DNA of 64,000 nucleotides from Bathymodiolus brooksi. Lineage: Eukaryota > Mollusca > Bivalvia > Mytilida > Modiolidae. Position numbers and translations under genes: made by a program. Of the stretch, positions 12,644-25,100 are shown piece after piece; positions within the stretch are counted from its first letter, which is position 1, and every line of letters begins with the position of its first letter. Location: contig OY804580.1 of the NCBI GenBank assembly GCA_963680875.1, forward strand, positions 116,253,534 through 116,317,533. Reading direction: 5' to 3'. The notes beneath the pieces were generated by a model. It did no database searches. It had not been told where the DNA came from and saw nothing but the letters and a program-made list of their open reading frames with translations.

Positions 12644-13333
12644 GACTGTCGAGTATAATCTCCATGTCTGTTGTATGTTGTTTCTAACAGACTGTCGAGT
12701 ATAATCTACATGTCTGTTGTATGTTGTTTCAAACGGACTGTCGAGTATAATCTACATGTCTGTTGTATGTTGTTTCTAACGGACGGTCGAGTATAATCTA
12801 CATGTCTGTTGTATGTTGTTTCTAACGGAGTGTCGAGTATAATCTATATGTCTGTTGTATGTTGTATCTAACGGACTGTCGAGTATAATCTAAATATATG
12901 TTGTATGTTGTTTCTAATGGACTGTCGAGTATAATCTACATGTCTGTTGTATGTTGTTTCTAATCGACTGTCGAGTATAATCTACATGTCTGTTGTATGT
13001 TGTTTCTAACGGACTGTCGAGTATAATCTACATGTCTGGTGTATGTTGTTTCTGACGGACTGTCGAGTAAAATCTACATGTCTGTTGTATGTTGTTTCTA
13101 ACGGACTGTCTAGTATAATCTACATGTATGTTGTATGTTGTTTCTAACGGACTGTCGAATATAATCTACATGTCTGTTGTATGTTGTTTCTAACGAACTG
13201 TCGAGTATAATCTACATGTCTGTTGTATGTTGTTTCTAACGGACTGTCGAGTATAATCTACATGTCTGTTGTATGTTGTTTCTAATCGACTGTCGAGTAT
13301 AATCTACATGTCTGTTGTATGTTGTTTCTAACG

Positions 13334-13380
13334 GACTGTCGAGTATAATCTACATGTCTGTTTGTATGTTGTTTCTAACG
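13334..13380. repeat. 47-bp monomer, one-base T insertion
   Basis: The monomer reads CTGTTTGTATG where consensus has CTGTTGTATG. The same insertion occurs in the copy at 16739-16785, the expected position in beta copy 2 (offset 3405), so it predates the beta duplication. Confidence 0.93.
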
Positions 13381-13518
13381 GACTGTCGAGTATAATCTAC
13401 ATGTCTGTTGTATGTTGTTTCTAACGGACTGTCGAGTATAATCTACATGTCTGTTGTATGTTGTTTCTAACGGACTGTCGAGTATAATCTACATGTCTGT
13501 TGTATGTTGTTTCTAACA

Positions 13519-13565
13519 GACTGTCGAGTATAATCTACATGTCTGTTTGTATGTTGTTTCTAACG
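13519..13565. repeat. 47-bp monomer, second T insertion in beta copy 1
   Basis: It has the same CTGTTTGTATG insertion as 13334-13380, four monomers downstream. Beta copy 2 has no insertion at the matching place, so it is either a local re-copy of the upstream variant or a second slip at the same T run. It is followed by unusual monomers (ATGAGTGTTTTATG, then TCGACTATAAT near 13616). Confidence 0.9.
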
Positions 13566-13749
13566 GACTGTCGAGTATAATCTACATGAGTGTTTTATGT
13601 TGTTTCTAATGGACTGTCGACTATAATCTACATGTCTGTTGTATGTTGTTTCTAACGGACTGTCGAGTATAATCTACATGTCTGTTGTATGTTGTTTCTA
13701 ACGGACTGTCGAGTATAATCTACATGTCTGTTGTATGTTGTTTCTAACG

Positions 13750-16700
13750 GACTGTCGAGTATAATCTACATGTCTGCTGTATATTGTTTATAACGGACTG
13801 TCGAGTATAATCTACATGTCTGTTGTATGTTGTTTCTAACGGACTGTCGAGTATAATCTAAATGTCTGTTGTATGTTGTTTCGAACGGACCGTCGAGTAT
13901 AATCTACATGTCTGTTGTATGTTGTTTCTAACGGACTGTCGAGTATAATCTACATGTCTGTTGTATGTTGTTTCTAACGGACTGTCGAGTATATTCTACA
14001 TGTCTGTTGTATGTTGTTTCTAACGGACTGTCGGGTATAATCTACATGTCTGTTGTATGTTGTTTCTAACGGACTGTCGAGTATATTCTACATGTCTGTT
14101 GTATGTTGTTTCTAACGGACTGTCGGGTATAATCTACATGTCTGTTGTATGTTGTTTCTAACGAACTGTCGAGTATAATCTAAATGCCTGTTGTATGTTG
14201 TTTCTAACGGACTGTCAAGTATAATCTACATGTCTGTTGTATGTTGTTTCTAACGGACTGTCGAGTATAATCTACATGTCTGTTGTATGTTGTTTCTAAC
14301 GGACTGTCGAGTATAATCTACATGTCTGTTGTATGTTGTTTCTAACGGAATGTCGAGTATAATCTACATGTCTGTTGTATGTTGTTTCTAACGGACTGTC
14401 GAGTATAATCTACATGTATGTTGTATGTTGTTTCTAACGACTGTCAAGTATAATCTACATGTCTGTTGTATGTTGTTTCTAACGGACTGTCGAGTATAAT
14501 CTATATGTCTGTTGTATGTTGTTTCTAACGGACTGTCGAGTATAATCTACATGTCTGTTGTATGTTGTTTCTAACGTACTGTTGAGTATAATCTACATGG
14601 CTGTTGTATGTTGTTTCTAACGGACTGTCGAGTATAATCTACATGTCTGTTGTATGTTGTTTCTAACGGACTGTCGAGTATAATCTACATGTCTGTTGTA
14701 TGTTGTTTCTAACGGACTGTCGAGTATAATCTAAATGTCTGTTGTATGTTGTTTCTAACGGACTTTCGAGTATATTCTACATGTCTGTTGTATGTTGTTT
14801 CTAACGGACTGTCGAGTATAATCTACATGTCTGTTGTATGTTGTTTCTAACGGACTGTCGAGTATAATCTACATGTCTGTTGTATGTTGTTTCTAACGGA
14901 CTGTCGAGTATAATCTCCATGTCTGTTGTATGTTGTTTCTAACAGACTGTCGAGTATAATCTACATGTCTGTTGTATGTTGTTTCAAACGGACTGTCGAG
15001 TATAATCTACATGTCTGTTGTATGTTGTTTCTAACGGACTGTCGAGTATAATCTACATGTCTGTTGTATGTTGTTTCTAACGGACTGTCGAGTATAATCT
15101 ACATGTCTGTTGTATGTTGTTTCTAATGGACTGTCGAGTATAATCTACATGTCTGTTGTATGTTGTTTCTAACGGACTGTCGAGTATAATCTACATGTCT
15201 GCTGTATATTATTTATAACGGACTGTCGAGTATAATCTACATGTCTGTTGTATGTTGTTTCTAACGGACTGTCGAGTATAATCTACATGTCTGTTGTATG
15301 TTGTTTCTAACGGACTGTCGAGTATAATCTACATGTCTGTTGTATGTTGTTTCTAACGGACTGTCGAGTATAATCTCCATGTCTGTTGTATGTTGTTTCT
15401 AACAGACTGTCGAGTATAATCTACATGTCTGTTGTATGTTGTTTCAAACGGACTGTCGAGTATAATCTTCATGTCTGTTGTATGTTGTTTCTAACGGACT
15501 GTCGAGTATAATCTACATGTCTGTTGTATGTTGTTTCTAACGGACTGTCGAGTATAATCTACATGTCTGTTGTATGTTGTTTCTAACGGACTGTCGAGTA
15601 TAATCTACATGTCTGTTGTATGTTGTTTCTAACGGACTGTCGAGTATAATGTACATGTCCGTTGTATGTTGTTTCTAACGGACTGTCGAGTATAATCTAC
15701 ATGTCTGTTGTATGTTGTTTCTAACGACCTGTCGAGTATAATCTACATGTCTGTTGTATGTTGTTTCTAACGGACTGTCGAGTATATTCTACATGTCTGT
15801 TGTATGTTGTTTCTAACGGACTGTCGGGTATAATATACATGTCTGTTGTATGTTGTTTCTAACGGACTGTCGAGTATAATCTAAATGTCTGTTGTATGTT
15901 GTTTCTAACGGACTGTCAAGTATAATCTACATGTCTGTTGTATGTTGTTTCTAACAGACTGTCGAGTATAATCTACATGTCTGTTGTATGTTGTTTCTAA
16001 CGGACTGTCGAGTATAATCTACATGTCTGCTGTATATTGTTTATAACGGACTGTCGAGTATAATCTCCATGTCTGTTGTATGTTGTTTCTAACAGACTGT
16101 CGAGTATAATCTACATGTCTGTTGTATGTTGTTTCAAACGGACTGTCGAGTATAATCTACATGTCTGTTGTATGTTGTTTCTAACGGACGGTCCAGTATA
16201 ATCTACATGTCTGTTGTATGTTGTTTCTAACGGAGTGTCGAGTATAATCTATATGTCTGTTGTATGTTGTATCTAACGGACTGTCGAGTATAATCTAAAT
16301 ATATGTTGTATGTTGTTTCTAATGGACTGTCGAGTATAATCTACATGTCTGTTGTATGTTGTTTCTAATCGACTGTCGAGTATAATCTACATGTCTGTTG
16401 TATGTTGTTTCTAACGGACTGTCGAGTATAATCTACATGTCTGGTGTATGTTGTTTCTGACGGACTGTCGAGTAAAATCTACATGTCTGTTGTATGTTGT
16501 TTCTAACGGACTGTCTAGTATAATCTACATGTATGTTGTATGTTGTTTCTAACGGACTGTCGAATATAATCTACATGTCTGTTGTATGTTGTTTCTAACG
16601 AACTGTCGAGTATAATCTAGATGTCTGTTGTATGTTGTTTCTAACGGACTGTCGAGTATAATCTACATGTCTGTTGTATGTTGTTTCTAATCGACTGTCG

Positions 16701-16915
16701 AGTATAATCTACATGTCTGTTGTATGTTGTTTCTAACGGACTGTCGAGTATAATCTACATGTCTGTTTGTATGTTGTTTCTAACGGACTGTCGAGTATAA
16801 TCTACATGTCTGTTGTATGTTGTTTCTAACGGACTGTCGAGTATAATCTACATGTCTGTTGTATGTTGTTTCTAACGGACTGTCGAGTATAATCTACATG
16901 TCTGTTGTATGTTGT
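13750..16915. repeat. Higher-order repeat beta, copy 2
   Basis: The second tandem copy matches copy 1 at offset 3635 to about 14850 and at offset 3405 afterwards. It lacks the five monomers of 11218-11447. Small differences include GTCCAG at 16191 (GTCGAG at 12786) and CTAGATG near 16618 (CTACATG in copy 1). Similarity fades near 16915, about 240 bp before a full-length unit would end. Confidence 0.84.
16739..16785. repeat. 47-bp monomer, T insertion (beta copy 2)
   Basis: This is the counterpart of 13334-13380, with CTGTTTGTATG. It is the third and last 47-bp monomer I found in the window. Confidence 0.93.
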
Positions 16916-18579
16916 TTCTAACGAACTGTCGAGTATAATCTACATGTCTGTTGTATGTTGTTTCTAACGGACTGTCGAGTATAATCTAAATGTCTGTTGT
17001 ATGTTGTTTCTAACGGACTGTCGAGTATAATCTACATGTCTGGTGTATGTTGTTTCTAACGGACTGTCGAGTATAATCTACATGTCTGTTGTATGTTGTT
17101 TCTAACGGACTGTCTAGTATAATCTACATGTATGTTGTATGTTGTTTCTAACGGACTGTCGAGTATAATCTACATGTCTGTTGTATGTTGTTTCTAACGG
17201 ACTGTCGAGTATAATCTACACGTCTGTTGTATGTTGTTTCTAACGGACTGTCGAGTATAATCTACATGTCTGTTGTATGTTGTTTCTAACGGACTGTCGA
17301 GTATAATCTACATGTCTGTTGTATGTTGTTTCTAACGGACTGTCGAGTATAATCTACATGTCTGTTGTATGTTGTTTCTAACAGACTGTCGAGTATAATC
17401 TACATGTCTGTTGTATGTTGTTTCTAGCGGACTGTCGAGTATAATCTACATGAATGTTGTATGTTGTTTCTAATGGACTGTCGAGTATAATCTACATTGC
17501 TGTTGTATGTTGTTTCTAACGGACTGTCGAGTATAATCCATATATCTGTTGTATGTTGTTTCTAACGGACTGTCGAGTATAATCTACATGTCTGTTGTAT
17601 GTTGTTTCTAACGGACTGTCGAGTATAATCTATATATCTGTTGTATGTTGTTTCTAACGGACTGTCGAGTATAATCTACATGTATGTTGTATGTTGTTTC
17701 TAACGGACTGTCGAGTATAATCTCCATGTCTGTTGTATGTTGTTTCTAACGGACTGTCGAGTATAATCTATATGTCTGTTGTATATTGTTTCTAACGGAC
17801 TGTCGAGTATAGTATACATGTCTGTTGTATGTTGTTTCTAACGGACTGTCGAGTATAATCTACATGTATGTTTTATGTTGTTTCTAATGGACTGTCGAGT
17901 ATAATCTACATGTATGTTGTATGTTGTTTCTAACGGACTGTCGAGTATAATCTCCATGTCTGTTGTATGTTGTTTCTAACGAACTGTCGAGTATAATCTA
18001 TATGTCTGTTGTATATTGTTTCTAACGGACTGTCGAGTATAGTATACATGTCTGTTGTATGTTGTTTCTAACGGACTGTCGAGTATAATCTACATGTATG
18101 TTTTATGTTGTTTCTAATGGACTGTCGAGTATAATCTAAATGTCTGTTGTATGTTGTTTCTAACGGACTGTCGAGTATAATATACATGTCTGTTGTATGT
18201 TGTTTCTAACGGACTGTCGAGTATAATCTACATGGCTGTTGTATGTTGTTTCTAACGGAGTGTCGAGTATAATCTATATATCTGTTGTATGTTGTTTCTA
18301 ACGGACTGTCGAGTATAATCTAAATGTATGTTGTATGTTATTTCTAATGGACTGTCGAGTATAATCTAAATGTCTGTTGTATGTTGTTTCTAACGGACGG
18401 TCCAGTATAATCTACATGTCTGTTGTATGTTGTTTCTAACGGAGTGTCGAGTATAATCTATATGTCTGTTGTATGTTGTATCTAACGGACTGTCGAGTAT
18501 AATCTAAATATATGTTGTATGTTGTTTCTAATGGACTGTCGAGTATAATCTACATGTCTGTTGTATGTTGTTTCTAACG
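16916..18579. repeat. Heterogeneous monomer zone
   Basis: The monomers here are still 46 bp and in the same orientation, but many carry variants seen rarely or nowhere else: CTACACG near 17217, CATGAATG near 17449, ACATTGCTG near 17495, AATCCATATATC near 17538, and AGTATAGTATAC at 17811 and 18041. Apart from one 5-monomer duplication and a tail (about 18390-18560) that resembles 691-850, I could not align it to another family. It may be an older, less homogenised part of the array. Confidence 0.7.
17660..18119. repeat. 5-monomer tandem duplication
   Basis: The block 17660-17889 is repeated at 17890-18119 (230-bp offset). Each block runs: CATGTATG; CTCCATG; CTATATG with GTATATTG; AGTATAGTATAC; then CATGTATGTTTTATG ending in AATGG. 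The blocks differ by about one base (a CGAACTG in the second). The rare AGTATAGTATAC variant is confined to these two blocks. Confidence 0.9.
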
Positions 18580-21500
18580 GACTGTCGAGTATAATCTACA
18601 TGTCTGTTGTATGTTGTTTCTAACGGACTGTCGAGTATAATCTACATGTCTGTTGTATGTTGTTTCTAACGGACTGTCGAGTATAATCTACATGTCTGTT
18701 GTATGTTGTTTCTAACGGACTGTCGAGTATAATCTCCATGTCTGTTGTATGTTGTTTCTAACAGACTGTCGAGTATAATCTACATGTCTGTTGTATGTTG
18801 TTTCAAACGGACTGTCGAGTATAATCTACATGTCTGTTGTATGTTGTTTCTAACGGACTGTCGAGTATAATCTACATGTCTGTTGTATGTTGTTTCTAAC
18901 GGACTGTCAAGTATAATCTACATGTCTGTTGTATGTTGTTTCTAACGGACTGTCGAGTATAATCTACATGTCTGTTGTATGTTGTTTCTAACGGACTGTC
19001 GAGTATAATCTACATGTCTGCTGTATATTGTTTATAACGAACTGTCGAGTATTATCTACATGTCTGTTGTATGTTGTTTCTAACGGACTGTCGAGTATAA
19101 TCTAAATGTCTGTTGTATGTTGTTTCTAACGGACTGTCGAGTATAATCTCCATGTCTGTTGTATGTTGTTTCTAACAGACTGTCGAGTATAATCTACATG
19201 TCTGTTGTATGTTGTTTCAAACGGACTGTCGAGTATAATCTACATGTCTGTTGTATGTTGTTTCTAACGAACGGTCCAGTATAATCTACATGTCTGTTGT
19301 ATGTTGTTTCTAACGGAGTGTCGAGTATAATCTATATGTCTGTTGTATGTTGTATCTAACGGACTGTCGAGTATAATCTAAATATATGTTGTATGTTGTT
19401 TCTAATGGACTGTCGAGTATAATCTACATGTCTGTTGTATGTTGTTTCTAACGGACTGTCGAGTATAATCTACATGTCTGTTGTATGTTGTTTCTAACGG
19501 ACTGTCGAGTATAATCTACATGTCTGTTGTATGTTGTTTCTAACGGACTGTCGAGTATAATCTACATGTCTGTTGTATGTTGTTTCTAACGGACTGTCGA
19601 GTATAATCTCCATGTCTGTTGTATGTTGTTTCTAACAGACTGTCGAGTATAATCAACATGTCTGTTGTATGTTGTTTCAAACGGACTGTCGAGTATAATC
19701 TACATGTCTGTTGTATGTTGTTTCTAACGGACTGTCGAGTATAATCTACATGTCTGTTGTATGTTGTTTCTAACGGACTGTCGAGTATAATCTACATGTC
19801 TGTTGTATGTTGTTTCTAACGGACTGTCGAGTATAATCTACATGTCTGTTGTATGTTGTTTCTAACGGACTGTCGAGTATAATCTACATGTCTGCTGTAT
19901 ATTGTTTCTAACGGACTGTCGAGTATAATCTACATGTCTGTTGTATGTTGTTTCTAACGGACTGTCGAGTATAATCTACATGTCTGTTGTATGTTGTTTC
20001 TAACGGACTGTCGAGTATAATCTACATGTCTGTTGTATGTTGTTTCTAACGGACTGTCGAGTATAATCTCCATGTCTGTTGTATGTTGTTTCTAACAGAC
20101 TGTCGAGTATAATCTACATGTCTGTTGTATGTTGTTTCAAACGGACTGTCGAGTATAATCTTCATGTCTGTTGTATGTTGTTTCTAACGGACTGTCGAGT
20201 ATAATCTACATGTCTGTTGTATGTTGTTTCTAACGGACTGTCGAGTATAATCTACATGTCTGTTGTATGTTGTTTCTAACGGACTGTCGAGTATAATCTA
20301 CATGTCTGTTGTATGTTGTTTCTAACGGACTGTCGAGTATAATGTACATGTCCGTTATATGTTGTTTCTAACGGACTGTCGAGTATAATCTACATGTCTG
20401 TTATATGTTGTTTCTAACGGACTGTCGAGTATAATCTACATGTCTGTTGTATGTTGTTTCTAACGGACTGTCGAGTATATTCTACATGTCTGTTGTATGT
20501 TGTTTCTAACGGACTGTCGGGTATAATATACATGTCTGTTGTATGTTGTTTCTAACGGACTGTCGAGTATAATCTAAATGTCTGTTGTATGTTGTTTCTA
20601 ACGGACTGTCAAGTATAATCTACATGTCTGTTGTATGTTGTTTCTAACAGACTGTCGAGTATAATCTACATGTCTGTTGTATGTTGTTTCTAACGGACTG
20701 TCGAGTATAATCTACATGTCTGTTGTATATTGTTTATAACGGACTGTCGAGTATAATCTACATGTCTGTTGTATGTTGTTTCTAACGGACTGTCGAGTAT
20801 AATCTAAATGTCTGTTGTATGTTGTTTCGAACGGACTGTCGAGTATAATCTACATGTCTGTTGTATGTTGTTTCTAACGGACTGTCGAGTATAATCTACA
20901 TGTCTGTTGTATGTTGTTTCTAACGGACTGTCGAGTATATTCTACATGTCTGTTGTATGTTGTTTCTAACGGACTGTCGGGTATAATCTACATGTCTGTT
21001 GTATGTTGTTTCTAACGAACTGTCGAGTATATTCTACATGTCTGTTGTATGTTGTTTCTAACGGACTGTAGGGTATAATCTACATGTCTGTTGTATGTTG
21101 TTTCTAACGGACTGTCGAGTATAATCTAAATGCCTGTTGTATGTTGTTTCTAACGGACTGTCAAGTATAATCTACATGTCTGTTGTATGTTGTTTCTAAC
21201 GGACTGTCGAGTATAATCTACATGTCTGTTGTATGTTGTTTCTAACGGACTGTCGAGTATAATCTACATGTCTGTTGTATGTTGTTTCTAACGGACTGTC
21301 GAGTATAATCTACATGTCTGTTGTATGTTGTTTCTAACGGACTGTCGAGTATAATGTACATGTCCGTTGTATGTTGTTTCTAACGGACTGTCGAGTATAA
21401 TCTACATGTCTGTTGTATGTTGTTTCTAACGGACTGTCGAGTATATTCTACATGTCTGTTGTATGTTGTTTCTAACGGACTGTCGGGTATAATATACATG

Positions 21501-22120
21501 TCTGTTGTATGTTGTTTCTAACGGACTGTCGAGTATAATCTAAATGTCTGTTGTATGTTGTTTCTAACGGACTGTCAAGTATAATCTACATGTCTGTTGT
21601 ATGTTGTTTCTAACAGACTGTCGAGTATAATCTACATGTCTGTTGTATGTTGTTTCTAACGGACTGTCGAGTATAATCTACATGTCTGCTGTATATTGTT
21701 TATAACGACTGTCGAGTATAATCTACATGTCTGTTGTATGTTGTTTCTAACGGACTGTCGAGTATAATCTAAATGTCTGTTGTATGTTGTTTCGAACGGA
21801 CTGTCGAGTATAATCTACATGTCTGTTGTATGTTGTTTCTAACGGACTGTCGAGTATAATCTACATGTCTGTTGTATGTTGTTTCTAACGGACTGTCGAG
21901 TATATTCTACATGTCTGTTGTATGTTGTTTCTAACGGACTGTCGGGTATAATCTACATGTCTGTTGTATGTTGTTTCTAACGGACTGTCGAGTATATTCT
22001 ACATGTCTGTTGTATGTTGTTTCTAACGGACTGTCGGGTATAAACTACATGTCTGTTGTATGTTGTTTCTAACGGACTGTGGAGTATAATCTAAATGCCT
22101 GTTGTATGTTGTTTCTAACG
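18580..22120. repeat. Displaced near-copy of bases 1-3541 (family alpha)
   Basis: Every diagnostic variant checked in 1-3541 reappears exactly 18,579 bp downstream: CTCC (155 to 18734), CTGCTGTATATTG (441 to 19020), ACGGTCCAG (692 to 19271), AAATATATG (801 to 19380), TAATCAACAT (1071 to 19650), CCGTTATATG (1761 to 20340), TAATGTACAT (2773 to 21352), the 45-bp monomer (3127 to 21706) and TGGAG (3501 to 22080). The match ends abruptly after the CTAAATGCC monomer. A few substitutions differ. The true left end may lie before this window's first base. Confidence 0.92.
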
Positions 22121-25100
22121 GACTGTCGAGTATAATCTACATGTCTGTTGTATGTTGTTTCTAACGGACTGTCGAGTATAATCTAAATGTCTGTTGTATG
22201 TTGTTTCGAACGGACTGTCGAGTATAATCTACATGTCTGTTGTATGTTGTTTCTAACGGACTGTCGAGTATAATCTACATGTCTGTTGTATGTTGTTTCT
22301 AACGGACTGTCGAGTATATTCTACATGTCTGTTGTATGTTGTTTCTAACGAACTGTCGAGTATAATCTACATGTCTGTTGTATGTTGTTTCTAACGGACT
22401 GTCGAGTATAATCTAAATGTCTGTTGTATGTTGTTTCTAGCGGACTGTCGAGTATAATCTACATGTCTGTTGTATGTTGTTTCTAACGGACTGTCGAGTA
22501 TAATCTACATGTCTGTTGTATGTTGTTTCTAACGGACTGTCGAGTATAATATACATGTCTGTTGTATGTTGTTTCTAACGGACTGTCGAGTATAATCTAC
22601 ATGTCTGTTGTATGTTGTTTCTAACGGACTGTCGAGTATAATCTACATGTCTGTTGTATGTTGTTTCTAACGGACTGTCGAGTATAATGTACATGTCCGT
22701 TGTATGTTGTTTCTAACGGACTGTCGAGTATAATCTACATGTCTGTTGTATGTTGTTTCTAACGGACTGTCGAGTATAATCTACATGTCTGTTGTATGTT
22801 GTTTCTAACGGACTGTCGAGTATATTCTACATGTCTGTTGTATGTTGTTTCTAACGGACTGTCGGGTATAATATACATGTCTGTTGTATGTTGTTTCTAA
22901 CGGACTGTCGAGTATAATCTAAATGTCTGTTGTATGTTGTTTCTAACGGACTGTCAAGTATAATCTACATGTCTGTTGTATGTTGTTTCTAACAGACTGT
23001 CGAGTATAATCTACATGTCTGTTGTATGTTGTTTCTAACGGACTGTCGAGTATAATCTACATGTCTGCTGTATATTGTTTATAATGGACTGTCGAGTATA
23101 ATCTACATGTCTGTTGTATGTTGTTTCTAACGGACTGTCGAGTATAATCTAAATGTCTGTTGTATGTTGTTTCGAACGGACTGTCGAGTATAATCTACAT
23201 GTCTGTTGTATGTTGTTTCTAACGGACTGTCGAGTATAATCTACATGTCTGTTGTATGTTGTTTCTAACGGACTGTCGAGTATATTCTACATGTCTGTTG
23301 TATGTTGTTTCTAACGGACTGTCGGGTATAATCTACATGTCTGTTGTATGTTGTTTCTAACGGACTGTCGAGTATATTCTACATATCTGTTGTATGTTGT
23401 TTCTAACGGACTGTCGAGTATAATCTACATGTCTGTTGTATGTTGTTTCTAACGAACTGTCGAGTATAATCTAAATGCCTGTTGTATGTTGTTTCTAACG
23501 GACTGTCAAGTATAATCTACATGTCTGTTGTATGTTGTTTCTAACGGACTGTCGAGTATAATCTACATGTCTGTTGTATGTTGTTTCTAACGGACTGTCG
23601 AGTATAATCTACATGTCTGTTGTATGTTGTTTCTAACGGAATGTCGAGTATAATCTACATGTCTGTTGTATGTTGTTTCTAACGGACTGTCGAGTGTAAT
23701 CTACATGTATTTTGTATGTTGTTTCTAACGACTGTCGAGTATAATCTACATGTCTGTTGTATGTTGTTTCTAACGGACTGTCGAGTATAATCTATATGTC
23801 TGTTGTATGTTGTTTCTAACGGACTGTCGAGTATAATCTACATGTCTGTTGTATGTTGTTTCTAACGTACTGTTGAGTATAATCTACATGGCTGTTGTAT
23901 GTTGTTTCTAACGGACTGTCGAGTATAATCTACATGTCTGTTGTATGTTGTTTCTAACGGACTGTCGAGTATAATCTACATGTCTGTTGTATGTTGTTTC
24001 TAACGGACTGTCGAGTATAATCTAAATGTCTGTTGTATGTTGTTTCTAACGGACTTTCGAGTATATTCTACATGTCTGTTGTATGTTGTTTCTAACGGAC
24101 TGTCGAGTATAATCTACATGTCTGTTGTATGTTGTTTCTAACGGACTGTCGAGTATAATCTACATGTCTGTTGTATGTTGTTTCTAACGGACTGTCGAGT
24201 ATAATCTCCATGTCTGTTGTATGTTGTTTCTAACAGACTGTCGAGTATAATCTACATGTCTGTTGTATGTTGTTTCAAACGGACTGTCGAGTATAATCTA
24301 CATGTCTGTTGTATGTTGTTTCGAACGGACTGTCGAGTATAATCTACATGTCTGTTGTATGTTGTTTCTAACGGACTGTCGAGTATAATCTACATGTCTG
24401 TTGTATGTTGTTTCTAACGGACTGTCGAGTATAATCTACATGTCTGTTGTATGTTGTTTCTAACGGACTGTCGAGTATAATCTACATGTCTGCTGTATAT
24501 TGTTTATAACGGACTGTCGAGTATAATCTACATGTCTGTTGTATGTTGTTTCTAACGGACTGTCGAGTATGATCTACATGTCTGTTGTATGTTGTTTCTA
24601 ACGGACTGTCGAGTATAATCTACATGTCTGTTGTATGTTGTTTCTAACGGACTGTCGAGTATAATCTCCATGTCTGTTGTATGTTGTTTCTAACAGACTG
24701 TCGAGTATAATCTACATGTCTGTTGTATGTTGTTTCAAACGGACTGTCGAGTATAATCTTCATGTCTGTTGTATGTTGTTTCTAACGGACTGTTGAGTAT
24801 AATCTACATGTCTGTTGTATGTTGTTTCTAACGGACTGTCGAGTATAATCTACATGTCTGTTGTATGTTGTTTCTAACGGACTGTCGAGTATAATCTACA
24901 TGTCTGTTGTATGTTGTTTCTAACGGACTGTCGAGTATAATGTACATGTCCGTTGTATGTTGTTTCTAACGGACTGTCGAGTATAATCTACATGTCTGTT
25001 GTATGTTGTTTCTAACGAACTGTCGAGTATAATCTACATGTCTGTTGTATGTTGTTTCTAACGGACTGTCGAGTATATTCTACATGTCTGTTGTATGTTG

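Larger units (their letters stand above)
10115..13749. repeat. Higher-order repeat beta, copy 1 (79 monomers)
   Basis: This 3635-bp unit (79 monomers plus a net one base) is followed directly by a second copy. Landmarks repeated at offset 3635 include CGGACCGTCG (10251 and 13886) and GACTTTCGAG (11126 and 14761). After the extra segment at 11218-11447 the offset falls to 3405, as shown by GGACGG (12781 and 16186) and TGTCGAGTAA (13061 and 16466). Copy 1 carries one 45-bp and two 47-bp monomers. Confidence 0.87.
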
